DNA from: Planktotalea sp.
GTDB lineage: Bacteria > Pseudomonadota > Alphaproteobacteria > Rhodobacterales > Rhodobacteraceae
Assembly (NCBI RefSeq): GCF_018607965.1
Contig: NZ_JABBAM010000160.1
Location: 1-39,771 of the forward strand
Length of the DNA stretch: 39,771 bases
Direction of reading: 5' to 3'
Shown: positions 18,072 to 27,231 of the stretch, one piece after another
Numbering within the stretch: the stretch's first letter is position 1
Layout of the letters: every line of letters begins with the position of its first letter
Program-made: the position numbers and the translations under genes
Notes under the pieces: generated by a model
Told to the model about the DNA's origin: nothing
The model's database searches: none
What the model saw: the letters and a program-made list of their open reading frames with translations, nothing else

Positions 18072-19592
18072 TTAGCTTTCTGATTTAGAGAACATGTCTT
18101 TGTAGTCGTCGCGCAGTGCGTTCTTTTGCACTTTCCCCATTGTGTTGCGGGGCAGAGCAGCAAGGATAATGATCTTGCGCGGATGTTTAAAGCGGGCAAG
18201 GGCTGTGGCGCACGCATTCGTGATCTGTTCGAGGTCAGGACCAGCACCATCAGGCACAACAACCGCCACAGGGCTTTCCCCGAAATCAGGATGCGGCACG
18301 CCGATGACTGCGCTTTCTTTCACACCAGGTTGATCATCAATGACTATCTCGATCTCTTTGGGATAAATGTTGTAGCCGCCCGAAATAATCAAATCTTTGC
18401 CACGTCCAACGATCTGCACATATCCATCGCTGTCGATCTGACCCAAGTCACCCGTGATGAAAAAACCATCCTCGCGCAGTTCTTCGCGGGTCTTTGCAGG
18501 CATCTGCCAATAGCCTTTAAACACGTTCGGTCCACGTACTTCGATCACGCCAATCTCGCCTTGGGGCAATGCTGTGCCTGTCTCTGGGTTGGTCACTTTC
18601 AACTCAACGCCGGGCAGGGGAAACCCAACCGTTCCCGCTTTGCGCGTTCCCTCATAAGGGTTCGAGGTGTTCATATTCGTTTCGGTCATCCCGTAGCGTT
18701 CCAGAATGTGCTGACCCGTGCGGGCCTCAAACAATTCGTGTGTTTCGGCCAGCAAAGGCGCGGACCCAGAGATGAACAAACGCATATGTGCCGCGGCCTC
18801 GCGCGTAAAACCCTCGTGATCAAGCAGGCGTGTATAGAACGTCGGAACCCCCATCATGGTCGTCGCGCGCGGCATGTGTTCCAGCATCGCATCCGCAGAA
18901 AATGCGCGCATAAAGATCATTGCACCACCAGACAAAAGCATCACATTGCTCGCCACGAACAAGCCATGTGTGTGGAAGATCGGCAGCGCATGTAGCAAGA
19001 CATCCTCAGACGTGAACGCCCAGTACTCTTTCAATACCTCAGAGTTCGACAGCAGGTTGTCCTGCGTCAGCATCGCGCCCTTTGAACGCCCTGTGGTGCC
19101 AGATGTATAAAGAAACGCGGCCAGATCATCGCCGCTGCGATCAACCGTGTGGGTCGTTTCGGGCTGGGCAGTCGCAGCCTCAATTAAGGACCCAGACCCT
19201 TGCGCACTCAAAGTCACCAATTGCGCACCTGTGCGCGCCGTGATCTCTGAAATTCCATCCTCTTTCGCAGGATCGCACACCACCAGCTTTGCGCCGCTGT
19301 TGTCGATGAAATAATCCAATTCAACGGGCGTGTAGGCCATATTCAATGGTAGAAAAATCACGCCCTTCTGCACGCAAGCGGCATAGACAGCCAACGCCTC
19401 TGGCGACTTTTCCACTTGCAAGGCCAAGCGATCCCCTGCGACCAATCCCATCGCGTCCAACACGCCACCAATCTGTGCGGCTTTGCGCAAGAACGCGTCG
19501 TGGGTTAGCGTGGTACCATCCAACAAATGTAGAAACGGCGTCGCTTTGCCCAAGTGGGGCGCAAACAGAGCATCGTATAGTGGATTGGTCAT
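18072..19592 (-). CDS. matB: Malonyl-CoA synthetase (acyl-adenylate ligase)
   Basis: A 506-residue ANL-superfamily ligase. The start at 19592 (MTNPLYDALF) has GAGG about 5 nt upstream; an in-frame codon 13 residues earlier is less likely. The phosphate loop YTSGTTGRSKGAMLT lies at about residues 157-171, YGMTETNMNTSNPYEG at about 300, the GDLGQIDSDGYVQIVGRGKDLI hinge region at about 390, and the catalytic lysine is in PRNTMGKVQK near the C-terminus. The wording of the active-site block matches malonyl-CoA synthetases that activate malonate with ATP and CoA. No malonate transporter or decarboxylase lies beside it. It leads a two-gene unit with the GST gene. Confidence 0.87.
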   Translation of the reverse strand: MTNPLYDALFAPHLGKATPFLHLLDGTTLTHDAFLRKAAQIGGVLDAMGLVAGDRLALQVEKSPEALAVYAACVQKGVIFLPLNMAYTPVELDYFIDNSGAKLVVCDPAKEDGISEITARTGAQLVTLSAQGSGSLIEAATAQPETTHTVDRSGDDLAAFLYTSGTTGRSKGAMLTQDNLLSNSEVLKEYWAFTSEDVLLHALPIFHTHGLFVASNVMLLSGGAMIFMRAFSADAMLEHMPRATTMMGVPTFYTRLLDHEGFTREAAAHMRLFISGSAPLLAETHELFEARTGQHILERYGMTETNMNTSNPYEGTRKAGTVGFPLPGVELKVTNPETGTALPQGEIGVIEVRGPNVFKGYWQMPAKTREELREDGFFITGDLGQIDSDGYVQIVGRGKDLIISGGYNIYPKEIEIVIDDQPGVKESAVIGVPHPDFGESPVAVVVPDGAGPDLEQITNACATALARFKHPRKIIILAALPRNTMGKVQKNALRDDYKDMFSKSES

Positions 19593-19702
19593 ATAGCCTC
19601 GCTTAGGATCTTTCAGGTAGGTCGACGTCAAACTGCCTTCTGCGCCCTATACACACAATCCCCAAAGCCAATTTCTTAACGTTAGCGTCGTAAGTGCCAA
19701 TC

Positions 19703-20170
19703 TTAGCGCTTAGGTTTTTCACTGATCCACAGGTTGATCACACCCTCAACAACCGCTGTGCCGTCCGTGCGGCGTGCGACAACTTTTATAGGCAGATCGC
19801 CCACAACCCAATCTGCAGGATCGCTGATTGCTTCGCACACCAGATCGGTGTCGGCCTTTGCAGGGTAGGACAGCTCCATCCCCTTCGGGATCCAACGTAG
19901 ATGTTTCGGGATCGTCGCCTCGGCCAGAAATCCCATGGCCATTTCCAACCCATTGACCACCGCAATCACATGCACTGTCCCGATATGGTTCTGCACCGCG
20001 CGACGTTTTTTCAAGAATATCTCGCAATGCCCCGCTTCCAGCTTTTGCACCAAGGGCTTGATCGTGCGAAAATAGGGGGCTTTGCGCGCCGCATAGATTG
20101 AAAAAATCTGACGCCCGAATGGCAACTTCAACGTCTTTTCATAACTGCGCAGAATGTAGGGTTTGCTCAT
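19703..20170 (-). CDS. DUF4442 domain protein (hotdog-fold, thioesterase-like)
   Basis: A 155-residue protein with the DUF4442 layout. FGRQIFSIYAARKAPYFRTIKPLVQKLEAGHCEIFLKKRRAVQNH is followed by IGTVHVIAVVNGLEMAMG, the hotdog helix region. The family is structurally related to acyl-CoA thioesterases such as YiiD and PaaI, but substrates are unknown. A GAGG lies upstream of the ATG. The gene sits about 110 nt upstream of matB in the same direction, so an acyl-CoA-related role is plausible by context (inference). Confidence 0.8.
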   Translation of the reverse strand: MSKPYILRSYEKTLKLPFGRQIFSIYAARKAPYFRTIKPLVQKLEAGHCEIFLKKRRAVQNHIGTVHVIAVVNGLEMAMGFLAEATIPKHLRWIPKGMELSYPAKADTDLVCEAISDPADWVVGDLPIKVVARRTDGTAVVEGVINLWISEKPKR

Positions 20171-20229
20171 CGGGGGCCTCGTGGGTTACGTTTTCATCAG
20201 GTTAGGGCAACCAGACAGCCCCCGCATCC

Positions 20230-20680
20230 ATGACGCAGCGAAAGGAACATGAGATCGCAGAAAATAAACTCAAGCGACTGCCATTGATCCACGCGACTTC
20301 ATTGAAGCCGTGCAACACCCGACCCGCAAAGCCGACGCGCTGGTTCTGCTGGACCTCTATAAACGTATCACAGGTTACACACCAAAAATGTGGGCCCCAC
20401 GATCATTGGCTTCGGGCGCTACAGCTATGCATACGACAGTGGCCGCACAGGCGACACACTTGCGTCGGGCTTTTCACCACGCAAAGCGAACCTGTCGATC
20501 TACATTATGCCGGGCTATCAAGACTACGACGAAATCCTGTCCCGCCTTGGCAAATATAAGATCGCTAAATCCTGTCTTTACGTGAATAAACTCGCCGACG
20601 TGGACATGACCGTGCTTGAGGAATTGATCCGCCTAGGCCTGAAAGACCTCGACAAACTCTGGCCGGTGCATCCCGAATAA
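20230..20680 (+). pseudogene. DUF1801-domain gene broken by two single-base losses
   Basis: Three reading frames join into one DUF1801 protein of about 150 residues. Frame one starts at ATG 20230 (MTQRKEHEIAENK). It must shift at the AAA of 20266-20268 to give TQATAIDPRDFIEAVQHP and RKADALVLLDLYKRITGYTPKMW. It must shift again at the GGG of 20392-20394 to give GPTIIGFGRYSYAYDSGRTG through to the TAA at 20678. Each shift equals one missing base, and both fall in short homopolymers. DUF1801 proteins are small cytoplasmic proteins of unknown function. Either this is a pseudogene or the sequence has two indel errors; the otherwise perfect conservation of all three parts argues for recent damage or error. 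Confidence 0.85.
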
Positions 20681-20743
20681 GCACCGCAAAACTGGACAAC
20701 GCAGCCTACCTGTGAAAAAGCAGCGCCAACAGGAGAGCCGCTC

Positions 20744-22072
20744 ATGACCACCACACGTTTCGCCCCATCGCCCACAGGTTACATCCACGTTGGCAACCTG
20801 CGCACAGCGCTGTTCAACTACATGATCGCGGCCAAGAATGGCGGCACCTTTATTCTGCGCATCGACGACACCGACCCTGTGCGCTCTGAAGAGAAATATG
20901 TGGACGCGATCAAGCAAGACTTGGAGTGGCTTGGCCTAACGTGGGACAAGGTAGAACGCCAATCGACCCGTATGGATCGCTACGCTGAAACCGCTGAAAA
21001 GCTGCGCGAAATGGGTCGCTTTTACGAAGCGTTCGAAACGCCCGCTGAACTGGATCTCAAGCGTAAGAAACAACTCAACATGGGCAAGCCGCCTGTGTAT
21101 GACCGCTCCGGTTTGGCGCTGACGGACGCCGAAAAATATGCGATGCGCGCAGAGCGTGGCCAAGGCGTGTGGCGTTACAAACTTGATCAAGAACGGATCC
21201 AGTGGAACGACGGCATCCTTGGCGATATCTCTATCGACGCCGCGTCCGTGTCTGATCCCGTGATTATTCGCGGCGATGGTCAGGTGCTCTATACGCTGGC
21301 CTCTATTGTCGATGACACGGATATGGGTGTCACGAATGTTGTGCGTGGCTCTGATCACGTGACCAACACCGCGACACAAATCCAGATGATCCGCGCCATC
21401 GGCGGCACGGTGCCTGAATTTGCACACCACTCCCTGCTCACGGGTCCGCAAGGTGAATCACTGTCCAAACGCCTCGGCACACTCGCCCTGCGCGATCTGC
21501 GCGAAGCGGGCGTTCAGCCTATGGCGTTGCTCTCGTTGCTTGCGCGTTTGGGTTCGTCCCAACCCGTCGATCTGCGCACCTCCATGGACGAGCTGATCGA
21601 GGGCTTCGACATTTCTCAATTCGGCTCTGCACCCACGAAATTCGACGCGGATGATCTCTACCCGCTGACCGCGCGCTACAATCACACGCTGCCACTGTCC
21701 GCCGTGGCGGATCGTATCGCAGCCCTTGGCGTGCCAGCAGATCAAGCGGAACGCTTCTGGGATGTCGCCCGCGAGAACATCACCGTTCTCAGCGATTTGT
21801 CTGAGTGGTCCGACCTTGCCCAAAACGGCGCAGACCCAATCATTGAAGCAGGCGACGAAGACTTCATCGCACAGGCCATGACGATGCTCCCCGACGGTCC
21901 CTACACGGACGCGACATGGGGCGAATGGACGTCAGCGGTGAAAGAGGCGACAGGCCGCAAAGGCAAGGGCCTGTTCATGCCCCTGCGCAAAGCCGTGACA
22001 GGGCGCGAACGCGGTCCAGACATGGCGTCCCTGATGCCGCTTCTCCAAGGCATCAAAGCAAAAAAGGCGTAA
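20744..22072 (+). CDS. gltX: Glutamyl-tRNA synthetase
   Basis: A 442-residue class I aminoacyl-tRNA synthetase charging tRNA-Glu, and in many alphaproteobacteria also tRNA-Gln for the GatCAB route. The HIGH-type motif is at residues 9-18 (PTGYIHVGN) and the KMSKS-type motif at about 240-246 (SLSKRLG). The insertion of CP1 and the anticodon-binding C-terminal domain (about 300-440) are present. At 442 residues it is on the short side for GluRS; Rhodobacteraceae often carry two gltX copies and this resembles the shorter one, so tRNA specificity is uncertain. CAGGAGAG lies upstream of the ATG. It is intact between two frameshifted genes. Confidence 0.94.
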   Translation: MTTTRFAPSPTGYIHVGNLRTALFNYMIAAKNGGTFILRIDDTDPVRSEEKYVDAIKQDLEWLGLTWDKVERQSTRMDRYAETAEKLREMGRFYEAFETPAELDLKRKKQLNMGKPPVYDRSGLALTDAEKYAMRAERGQGVWRYKLDQERIQWNDGILGDISIDAASVSDPVIIRGDGQVLYTLASIVDDTDMGVTNVVRGSDHVTNTATQIQMIRAIGGTVPEFAHHSLLTGPQGESLSKRLGTLALRDLREAGVQPMALLSLLARLGSSQPVDLRTSMDELIEGFDISQFGSAPTKFDADDLYPLTARYNHTLPLSAVADRIAALGVPADQAERFWDVARENITVLSDLSEWSDLAQNGADPIIEAGDEDFIAQAMTMLPDGPYTDATWGEWTSAVKEATGRKGKGLFMPLRKAVTGRERGPDMASLMPLLQGIKAKKA

Positions 22073-22076
22073 CATC

Positions 22077-23476
22077 ATGGCAGAGCAAGCAAAATTCCTC
22101 ACAGGCTCGCTCTTCAAACACGTCTCAGTCATGTCGCTCACGGCGTCCGTGGGCCTCATGGCGATCTTCCTCGTCGACTTTGTGGACATGATTTTCATCT
22201 CCATGCTGGGCAAGGCCGAACTTGCTGCCGCCGTTGGCTACGCTGGCGCGATCCTGTTCTTCACAACCTCTTTCGGCATTGGCATGTCCATCGCAGCAGC
22301 CGCTCTGGTCGCGCGTGCGCTGGGGGCAGGGGACGAAGAAGAGGCCAAGCGCAAAGCCACCCACGCGCTAATATACGGCTTTGTCTTTGGGTCGATTTTC
22401 GCGGCCCTCGTTTGGCTCAATCTGGGGTTTTTCGTCACGCTTCTTGGGGCCGCTGGTGAAACTCATGCGCTCGCGGTCCACTATCTTCAAATCATCGTTC
22501 CGACATTGCCGTTCCTGATGATCGGCATGGTGGGCGGCGCAATCCTGCGCGCGCACGGCGATGCAAAACGCGCGATGATGGCGACGATATATGGCGGCTT
22601 GGTCAATGCCGTGCTCGACCCCATCTTGATCTTCGGCCTCGATCTTGAACTCACAGGCGCCGCCTATGCATCGGTTGCTGCGCGCCTGACAATTGCAGCC
22701 GTATCGCTGTTGCCGATCATCAAGCATTACGGTGGCTTCGTGAAACCCGAAGCGCGCGATCTGATGCTGGATCTGCGCCCTATTTTCGCCCTCGCATTCC
22801 CCGCGATCCTGACCCAACTCGCCACCCCCATTGGCCAAGCCTACGTGACCCGCGCCATGGCAGAATACGGCGAAGCAGCCGTCGCAGGCATGGCAATCGT
22901 GGGCCGCCTGACCCCCAAGCGTTCGGCGTGATCTTTGCACTGTCTGGCGCAGTTGGTCCGATCATCGGCCAAAACTATGGCGCTGGCCAACATGACCGCG
23001 TGCGCGGCGCATTCACTGCAGGCATCAGTTTCGTGGCGATCTTTGTCGTGATCATGACCTGCCTTTTGTTCCTGCTGCGCGCGCCAATCGCAGACATTTT
23101 TACTGCCACAGGCATCACACGCGAACTCGTCTATCTGTTCTGCGGCCCACTCGCGTTGGTCTTCTTCTTCAACGGTTTGCTCTTTGTAGCGAACTCCAGC
23201 TTCAACAATTTGGGCCATCCTTATTATTCCACATGGCTGAATTGGGGACGCCACACGCTCGGTACGATTCCACTCGTCATGCTTGGTGCATTGTGGCTCG
23301 GGGCGCCGGGTGCGTTGATCGGTCAAGCAGTGGGTGGCGTGATCTTTGGCGCCCTATCAGCAATCTTAGCGCTAAAAGTCATGCGCACGTCCGAGCAAAG
23401 CGCGATTGATGCAGCGCAGTTGGAACCTTTCGCGCTCGAAGCACGTCAGATGTCCAGCGCACATTGGAAGCGTTAA
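22077..23476 (+). pseudogene. MATE-family multidrug/Na+ exporter gene split by a frameshift
   Basis: The first part (22077-22931, 284 codons) ends in AIVGRLTPKRSA and a stop. The second part continues in another frame from GCG at 22919 with AFGVIFALSGAVGPIIGQNYGAG to the TAA at 23476. Joined, they give a MATE antiporter of about 465 residues with twelve hydrophobic segments. One base is missing within 22911-22919, a run of five C and two A. MATE proteins export cationic drugs using Na+ or H+ gradients. The second half could only be made from an internal start, so the gene is non-functional if the shift is real. The start lies 4 nt after gltX. Confidence 0.87.
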
Positions 23477-24015
23477 ACGCAGATAATGCGACACCCAAGC
23501 CGGGTTAGCGCGTCATCGACAAAACCCGTTTGCGCAGCCGTCAAAACTTGATGACGCGGATAGATCGGTGCGCGTCGATCGTCTAATATAGGCGCATCCC
23601 AACCCCGTGTCGTTTCAAAAAATGCGACTGCGCCAGCCTTGCCAAACTCATTCAGATAGCCCTGCACGACAACGTCCAAATAGCTCAGCAGTATCGGGTG
23701 CGCGACGCTTGGGGCCGCTTGACTGGATGCAGGCACCGCATAAATCGCTGTGTTTGACTGGCCCTCTAAATCTAACCGATCATACCCTGTTTCGCGCAGA
23801 TCCAACGCGGCCCAATCACCCTCCGGAACATCCGCGCTCAGCCCGTCAATCTGACATGTCGCATCGGGCACAGCCGTCAAAAACGCAACATCGCGCAGGT
23901 CCGTGTGGCGCCACATACGCGCCCATCCCCTAACGGTAGTCTTGCGCGCATTCGGATAATCATGCGTCGCAGTGTTCACCAAACTACCGTAACCGAAAAA
24001 TCGGGGTGTGCTCAT
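23473..24015 (-). CDS. Gamma-glutamylcyclotransferase-like protein
   Basis: A 180-residue protein with the GGCT/AIG2-like fold. The start at 24015 (MSTPRFFGYGSL) overlaps the ybbP-like stop as ATGA. The FFGYGSLVN motif near the N-terminus is the glycine-rich product-binding loop. LDLRETGYDRLDL at about residue 80 contains the acidic residue expected to be catalytic. Family members cleave gamma-glutamyl amides to 5-oxoproline, for example in glutathione turnover. The exact substrate is unknown. It closes the ybbA-ybbP-GGCT unit, and its stop codon shares TTAA with the convergent MATE gene. Confidence 0.8.
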   Translation of the reverse strand: MSTPRFFGYGSLVNTATHDYPNARKTTVRGWARMWRHTDLRDVAFLTAVPDATCQIDGLSADVPEGDWAALDLRETGYDRLDLEGQSNTAIYAVPASSQAAPSVAHPILLSYLDVVVQGYLNEFGKAGAVAFFETTRGWDAPILDDRRAPIYPRHQVLTAAQTGFVDDALTRLGCRIICV

Positions 24016-26528
24016 TCTTGCGCCCTCAGTATTTGCGCAGGCCGCGCTGTTAGGGGTCGCCACGCAAATGCCATCCCTGATAACAAAGTCGCCAAAATAC
24101 CGCATAATATAATTGCCATCGCGTTGCTCCAAATCACTTCATAGCTGGTTTCCATAATGAACGTGCTCACGGCCCATCCACCCAATATCCCAGCGCCTAA
24201 CGCCACCAAACCTGCCGCCCCGCCCAAGATCGCTGCGCGCAGGGCAAAGCTGATCAAGATCGATCGCCGCGCCGCCCCAAGCGTACGCAAGATCGCCGCT
24301 TCAAACGTACGCGCTTGCTCGCCCGCCGCAGAGGCCCCGATCAGAACCAAGAACCCTGTTAGCAACGTCGCAGCCGCCCCGTAACTGACCGCTGCAGCAA
24401 GTCCTGCAAGCACGCTACTCACCCGTTCGATTGCATCGCCAACTCGGATCGCGGTAATGTTGGGAAACGCGGTATTGAGATCACGCAAAATACGCGCCTC
24501 GGATTCGGGCGTCGCATAAACGGTCGAAATAAAGCTATGCGGCGCACCCGACAACGCGCTTGGGTTCATCGACATGATAAACCCGATGCCCGCCGTGGAA
24601 AAATCAACCTCGCGAAAACTGGAAATGGTCGCGGTGATATCGCGCCCTAATATGTTAACTGTCAGTTCATCCCCCAGCTTCAAACCCATCTCTTCGGCTT
24701 CTTCCTCGGCAAAACTTACTAAAGGCGGGCCTGCATAATCAGCCTCCCACCATGTGCCAGCTAGCAGGCGTGTGTTATCGGGAATTTCCGTCGAATAGGT
24801 CAGCCCGCGATCGCCCTCAAGAACCCAGTGATCCCCTGCAATGTCCTCTGCGGGTTGATCATTTATTTTGGTGATAATTCCCCGCAACATCGGCGCGCTG
24901 TCAATACGGCTGACAGCAGGATCACTGTTCAAACGTTCCAAATATCCAGCCATTTGATCTTTCTGGATGTCGACAAAGAAATACGAGGGCGCAACTCTGG
25001 GCAAATCGCGTGCAATTGCACCGCGCAGATTGCCATCAATCTGCCCAACGGCAGCCAGAACCGACAGGCCCAATCCTAACGACAAAACAACCGAAACTGC
25101 CTCTTCACGCGGCCCAGAAATCGCGCCCAAAGCCCACCGCATTGAGGGACGTCCGCGTGTCCACTTGGCGATTCGCTTGGCAATAAAGCGTACCAAATGC
25201 GCTGCAAGAACCAGCATGATCAATGCTGCGAATATGCCGCCTGCGGTCCAAAGCGTTAAGAAAATAGTTCCCGAAAACCAACTCGCCATGGCAAGCAACG
25301 CCGCAACCAACACCGCAGTCGCGAGGACGTAGCGAAACGCTGGCAACCTCGCCCCGCTTTGGCCTGCATCGCGAAATAGCGTTGCTGCACGAATATTTTC
25401 CGTTCGTGACAACGGCCACGTCGTAAAGATCAGCGCGGTCAGGATGCCATACAAAGCGGCCTCCAGCAAAGGCTTGGGATAAATCGCAAAGGCGGCTGGG
25501 ATGGGCAAAAGTTTAGTGATCAAAGGGGCCAGCGCCAGCGGAGCAATCGCGCCAATCAACAGACCAATCGCAATTCCGAGCAGGCTCAGCACGCCGATCT
25601 GAATGAAATATGTTTGGAAGATCACAGCCCGTTCTGCGCCCAATGTCCGCAGGGTCGCAATCACAGATGTTTTCCCTTTGAGATAACTATTCACAGCCGC
25701 AGACACACCCACGCCGCCAACTGCCAAACCAGACAGCCCAACCAACACCAGAAATGCGCCCAAACGTTCCACGAATTGCGCCACGCCCGGCGCACCGTTT
25801 CGCGCGTCACGCCAACGCAATCCGCTCTGTGCAAAATTCGCATCCGCCTTCGCATTCAGCGCATCCAAATCTGCACCTTCAGGTAATTTCAAACGATACC
25901 GGCTTGAAAACAGCGTTCCCGCTTCCAGTAATCCTGACGCTTCTAACGCATCTTTCAAAACAATCACGCGCGGCCCAAGCCAAAAACCACCCCCCGCTCT
26001 ATCAGGTTCATTCGTAAGCGTGGCGGTCAGGCGAAATTCTTGTGTTCCCAGCTTGAACACATCGCCAATCTCGATCCCCAAACGATCAATCAATATGCGC
26101 TCCATCACTGCGCCGGGCAGGACCGATTGCTCGGCCAGTGCGTCCGCAATCGACAGTGCAGGTTCCAACCCGACCTCGCCAATCAACGGATAAAATTCAT
26201 CAACGGCCTTCACTTGCGTCAAGCCACGCGCATCACCCACAACGGCCATGGACCGAAAGTCAGCAATCTCTGACACGCGCGGCGCGTTCGCTTTCATCCA
26301 CGCGCGCTCGTCCTGCGACGCAAAGCGATAGGTTAGCTCTAACTCCGCATCACCGCCCAAAAGCGCGGCACCTTCGCGCGCCAAACCTGCTTCAATTGAT
26401 GTGCGCACCGTGCCAACTGCCGCGATTGCAGCAACCCCAAGCGCGAGACACGCGATGAAAATGCGAAACCCTTGCAAGCCGCCGCGCAATTCGCGACGTG
26501 CAAAGCGGGTGGCCAGAGCAAGGCTCAT
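24012..26528 (-). CDS. ybbP: ABC transporter permease, FtsX/MacB-like (YbbP type)
   Basis: An 838-residue inner-membrane protein with two FtsX permease cores and long extracytoplasmic loops. There is one hydrophobic segment near residues 22-44, a large periplasmic region (about 45-250), a first group of membrane helices (about 255-445), a second periplasmic region (about 500-700) and a C-terminal helix group (about 715-830). This doubled layout is that of E. coli YbbP. With YbbA it forms an ABC exporter-like complex of the type VII/MacB superfamily, thought to move or release lipophilic molecules; the substrate is unknown. It overlaps ybbA by 4 nt upstream and the GGCT gene downstream. Confidence 0.9.
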   Translation of the reverse strand: MSLALATRFARRELRGGLQGFRIFIACLALGVAAIAAVGTVRTSIEAGLAREGAALLGGDAELELTYRFASQDERAWMKANAPRVSEIADFRSMAVVGDARGLTQVKAVDEFYPLIGEVGLEPALSIADALAEQSVLPGAVMERILIDRLGIEIGDVFKLGTQEFRLTATLTNEPDRAGGGFWLGPRVIVLKDALEASGLLEAGTLFSSRYRLKLPEGADLDALNAKADANFAQSGLRWRDARNGAPGVAQFVERLGAFLVLVGLSGLAVGGVGVSAAVNSYLKGKTSVIATLRTLGAERAVIFQTYFIQIGVLSLLGIAIGLLIGAIAPLALAPLITKLLPIPAAFAIYPKPLLEAALYGILTALIFTTWPLSRTENIRAATLFRDAGQSGARLPAFRYVLATAVLVAALLAMASWFSGTIFLTLWTAGGIFAALIMLVLAAHLVRFIAKRIAKWTRGRPSMRWALGAISGPREEAVSVVLSLGLGLSVLAAVGQIDGNLRGAIARDLPRVAPSYFFVDIQKDQMAGYLERLNSDPAVSRIDSAPMLRGIITKINDQPAEDIAGDHWVLEGDRGLTYSTEIPDNTRLLAGTWWEADYAGPPLVSFAEEEAEEMGLKLGDELTVNILGRDITATISSFREVDFSTAGIGFIMSMNPSALSGAPHSFISTVYATPESEARILRDLNTAFPNITAIRVGDAIERVSSVLAGLAAAVSYGAAATLLTGFLVLIGASAAGEQARTFEAAILRTLGAARRSILISFALRAAILGGAAGLVALGAGILGGWAVSTFIMETSYEVIWSNAMAIILCGILATLLSGMAFAWRPLTARPAQILRAQE

Positions 26529-27202
26529 AAACTGCCCTCATCAATGCGCCCATCACGTAGACGGATCACACTGTCACAGCGGGCGGCCAAAGCATTCGAA
26601 TGCGTCACCATAATCAACGTTGCGCCGTCGCGCGCTTGCATTTCAAACAACAAATCCATCACTGCGGTGCCGTTGGTTTCGTCCAAATTGCCCGTGGGCT
26701 CATCCGCCAATAAGATTGCAGGGCGCACCACAATCGCACGTGCCACCGCAACGCGTTGCTGTTCGCCACCCGACATTTGGCTGGGATAGTGGTTTTTGCG
26801 ATGGCCCAATCCTACCGTGTCCAATTCCGCCTCTGCCTTGGCGAATGCATCTTTGTCGCCCGCCAATTCCAAGGGGGTCGCGACGTTTTCCAGCGCGGTC
26901 ATCGTGGGGATCAAATGAAACGACTGAAACACGACGCCCATGGACTTGCGCCGAAACCGCGCCAACGCGTCTTCGTTCAGTGCTGTCAAATCCTGGCCCA
27001 ACGCTTGGATGCTGCCACCGCTGGCCTGCTCTAACCCGCCCATCAACATCAAAAGCGACGACTTGCCCGAACCTGACGGCCCAACCAGCGCCAAAGACCG
27101 TCCTTTTTCGACGTCCAACGTGATTCCATGCAGGATATCCACACGCCCGGCATTGCCATCCAGCGAAAGAGTTGCATCTTTAAGAGAAAGAACAGCGGTC
27201 AT
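26525..27202 (-). CDS. ybbA: ABC transporter ATP-binding protein, LolD/YbbA type
   Basis: A 225-residue ATPase. Walker A is GPSGSGKSS at about residues 39-47, the ABC signature MSGGEQQRVAVARA at about 139-152 and Walker B ILLADEPTGNLDE at about 160-172. The SMGVVFQSFHLIPTMTALENV stretch is typical of the MacB/LolD/FtsE group. It powers the YbbP-like permease. The ATG lies 30 nt from the divergent tesA-like start, so regulatory sequences of each must lie within the other gene. E. coli shows the same tesA/ybbA-ybbP divergence. Confidence 0.94.
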   Translation of the reverse strand: MTAVLSLKDATLSLDGNAGRVDILHGITLDVEKGRSLALVGPSGSGKSSLLMLMGGLEQASGGSIQALGQDLTALNEDALARFRRKSMGVVFQSFHLIPTMTALENVATPLELAGDKDAFAKAEAELDTVGLGHRKNHYPSQMSGGEQQRVAVARAIVVRPAILLADEPTGNLDETNGTAVMDLLFEMQARDGATLIMVTHSNALAARCDSVIRLRDGRIDEGSL

Positions 27203-27231
27203 CTTTGCCTGCCTACGTAAGGAGCGTGTCT

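Noticed and set aside
18126-18995. 289-codon plus-strand ORF
   Set aside because: Shadow of the malonyl-CoA synthetase gene, with no domain or ribosome site.
22928-23476. Second MATE segment as an independent short transporter
   Set aside because: It starts in the middle of a conserved membrane segment, joins the preceding frame by a one-base shift, and has no ribosome site of its own.
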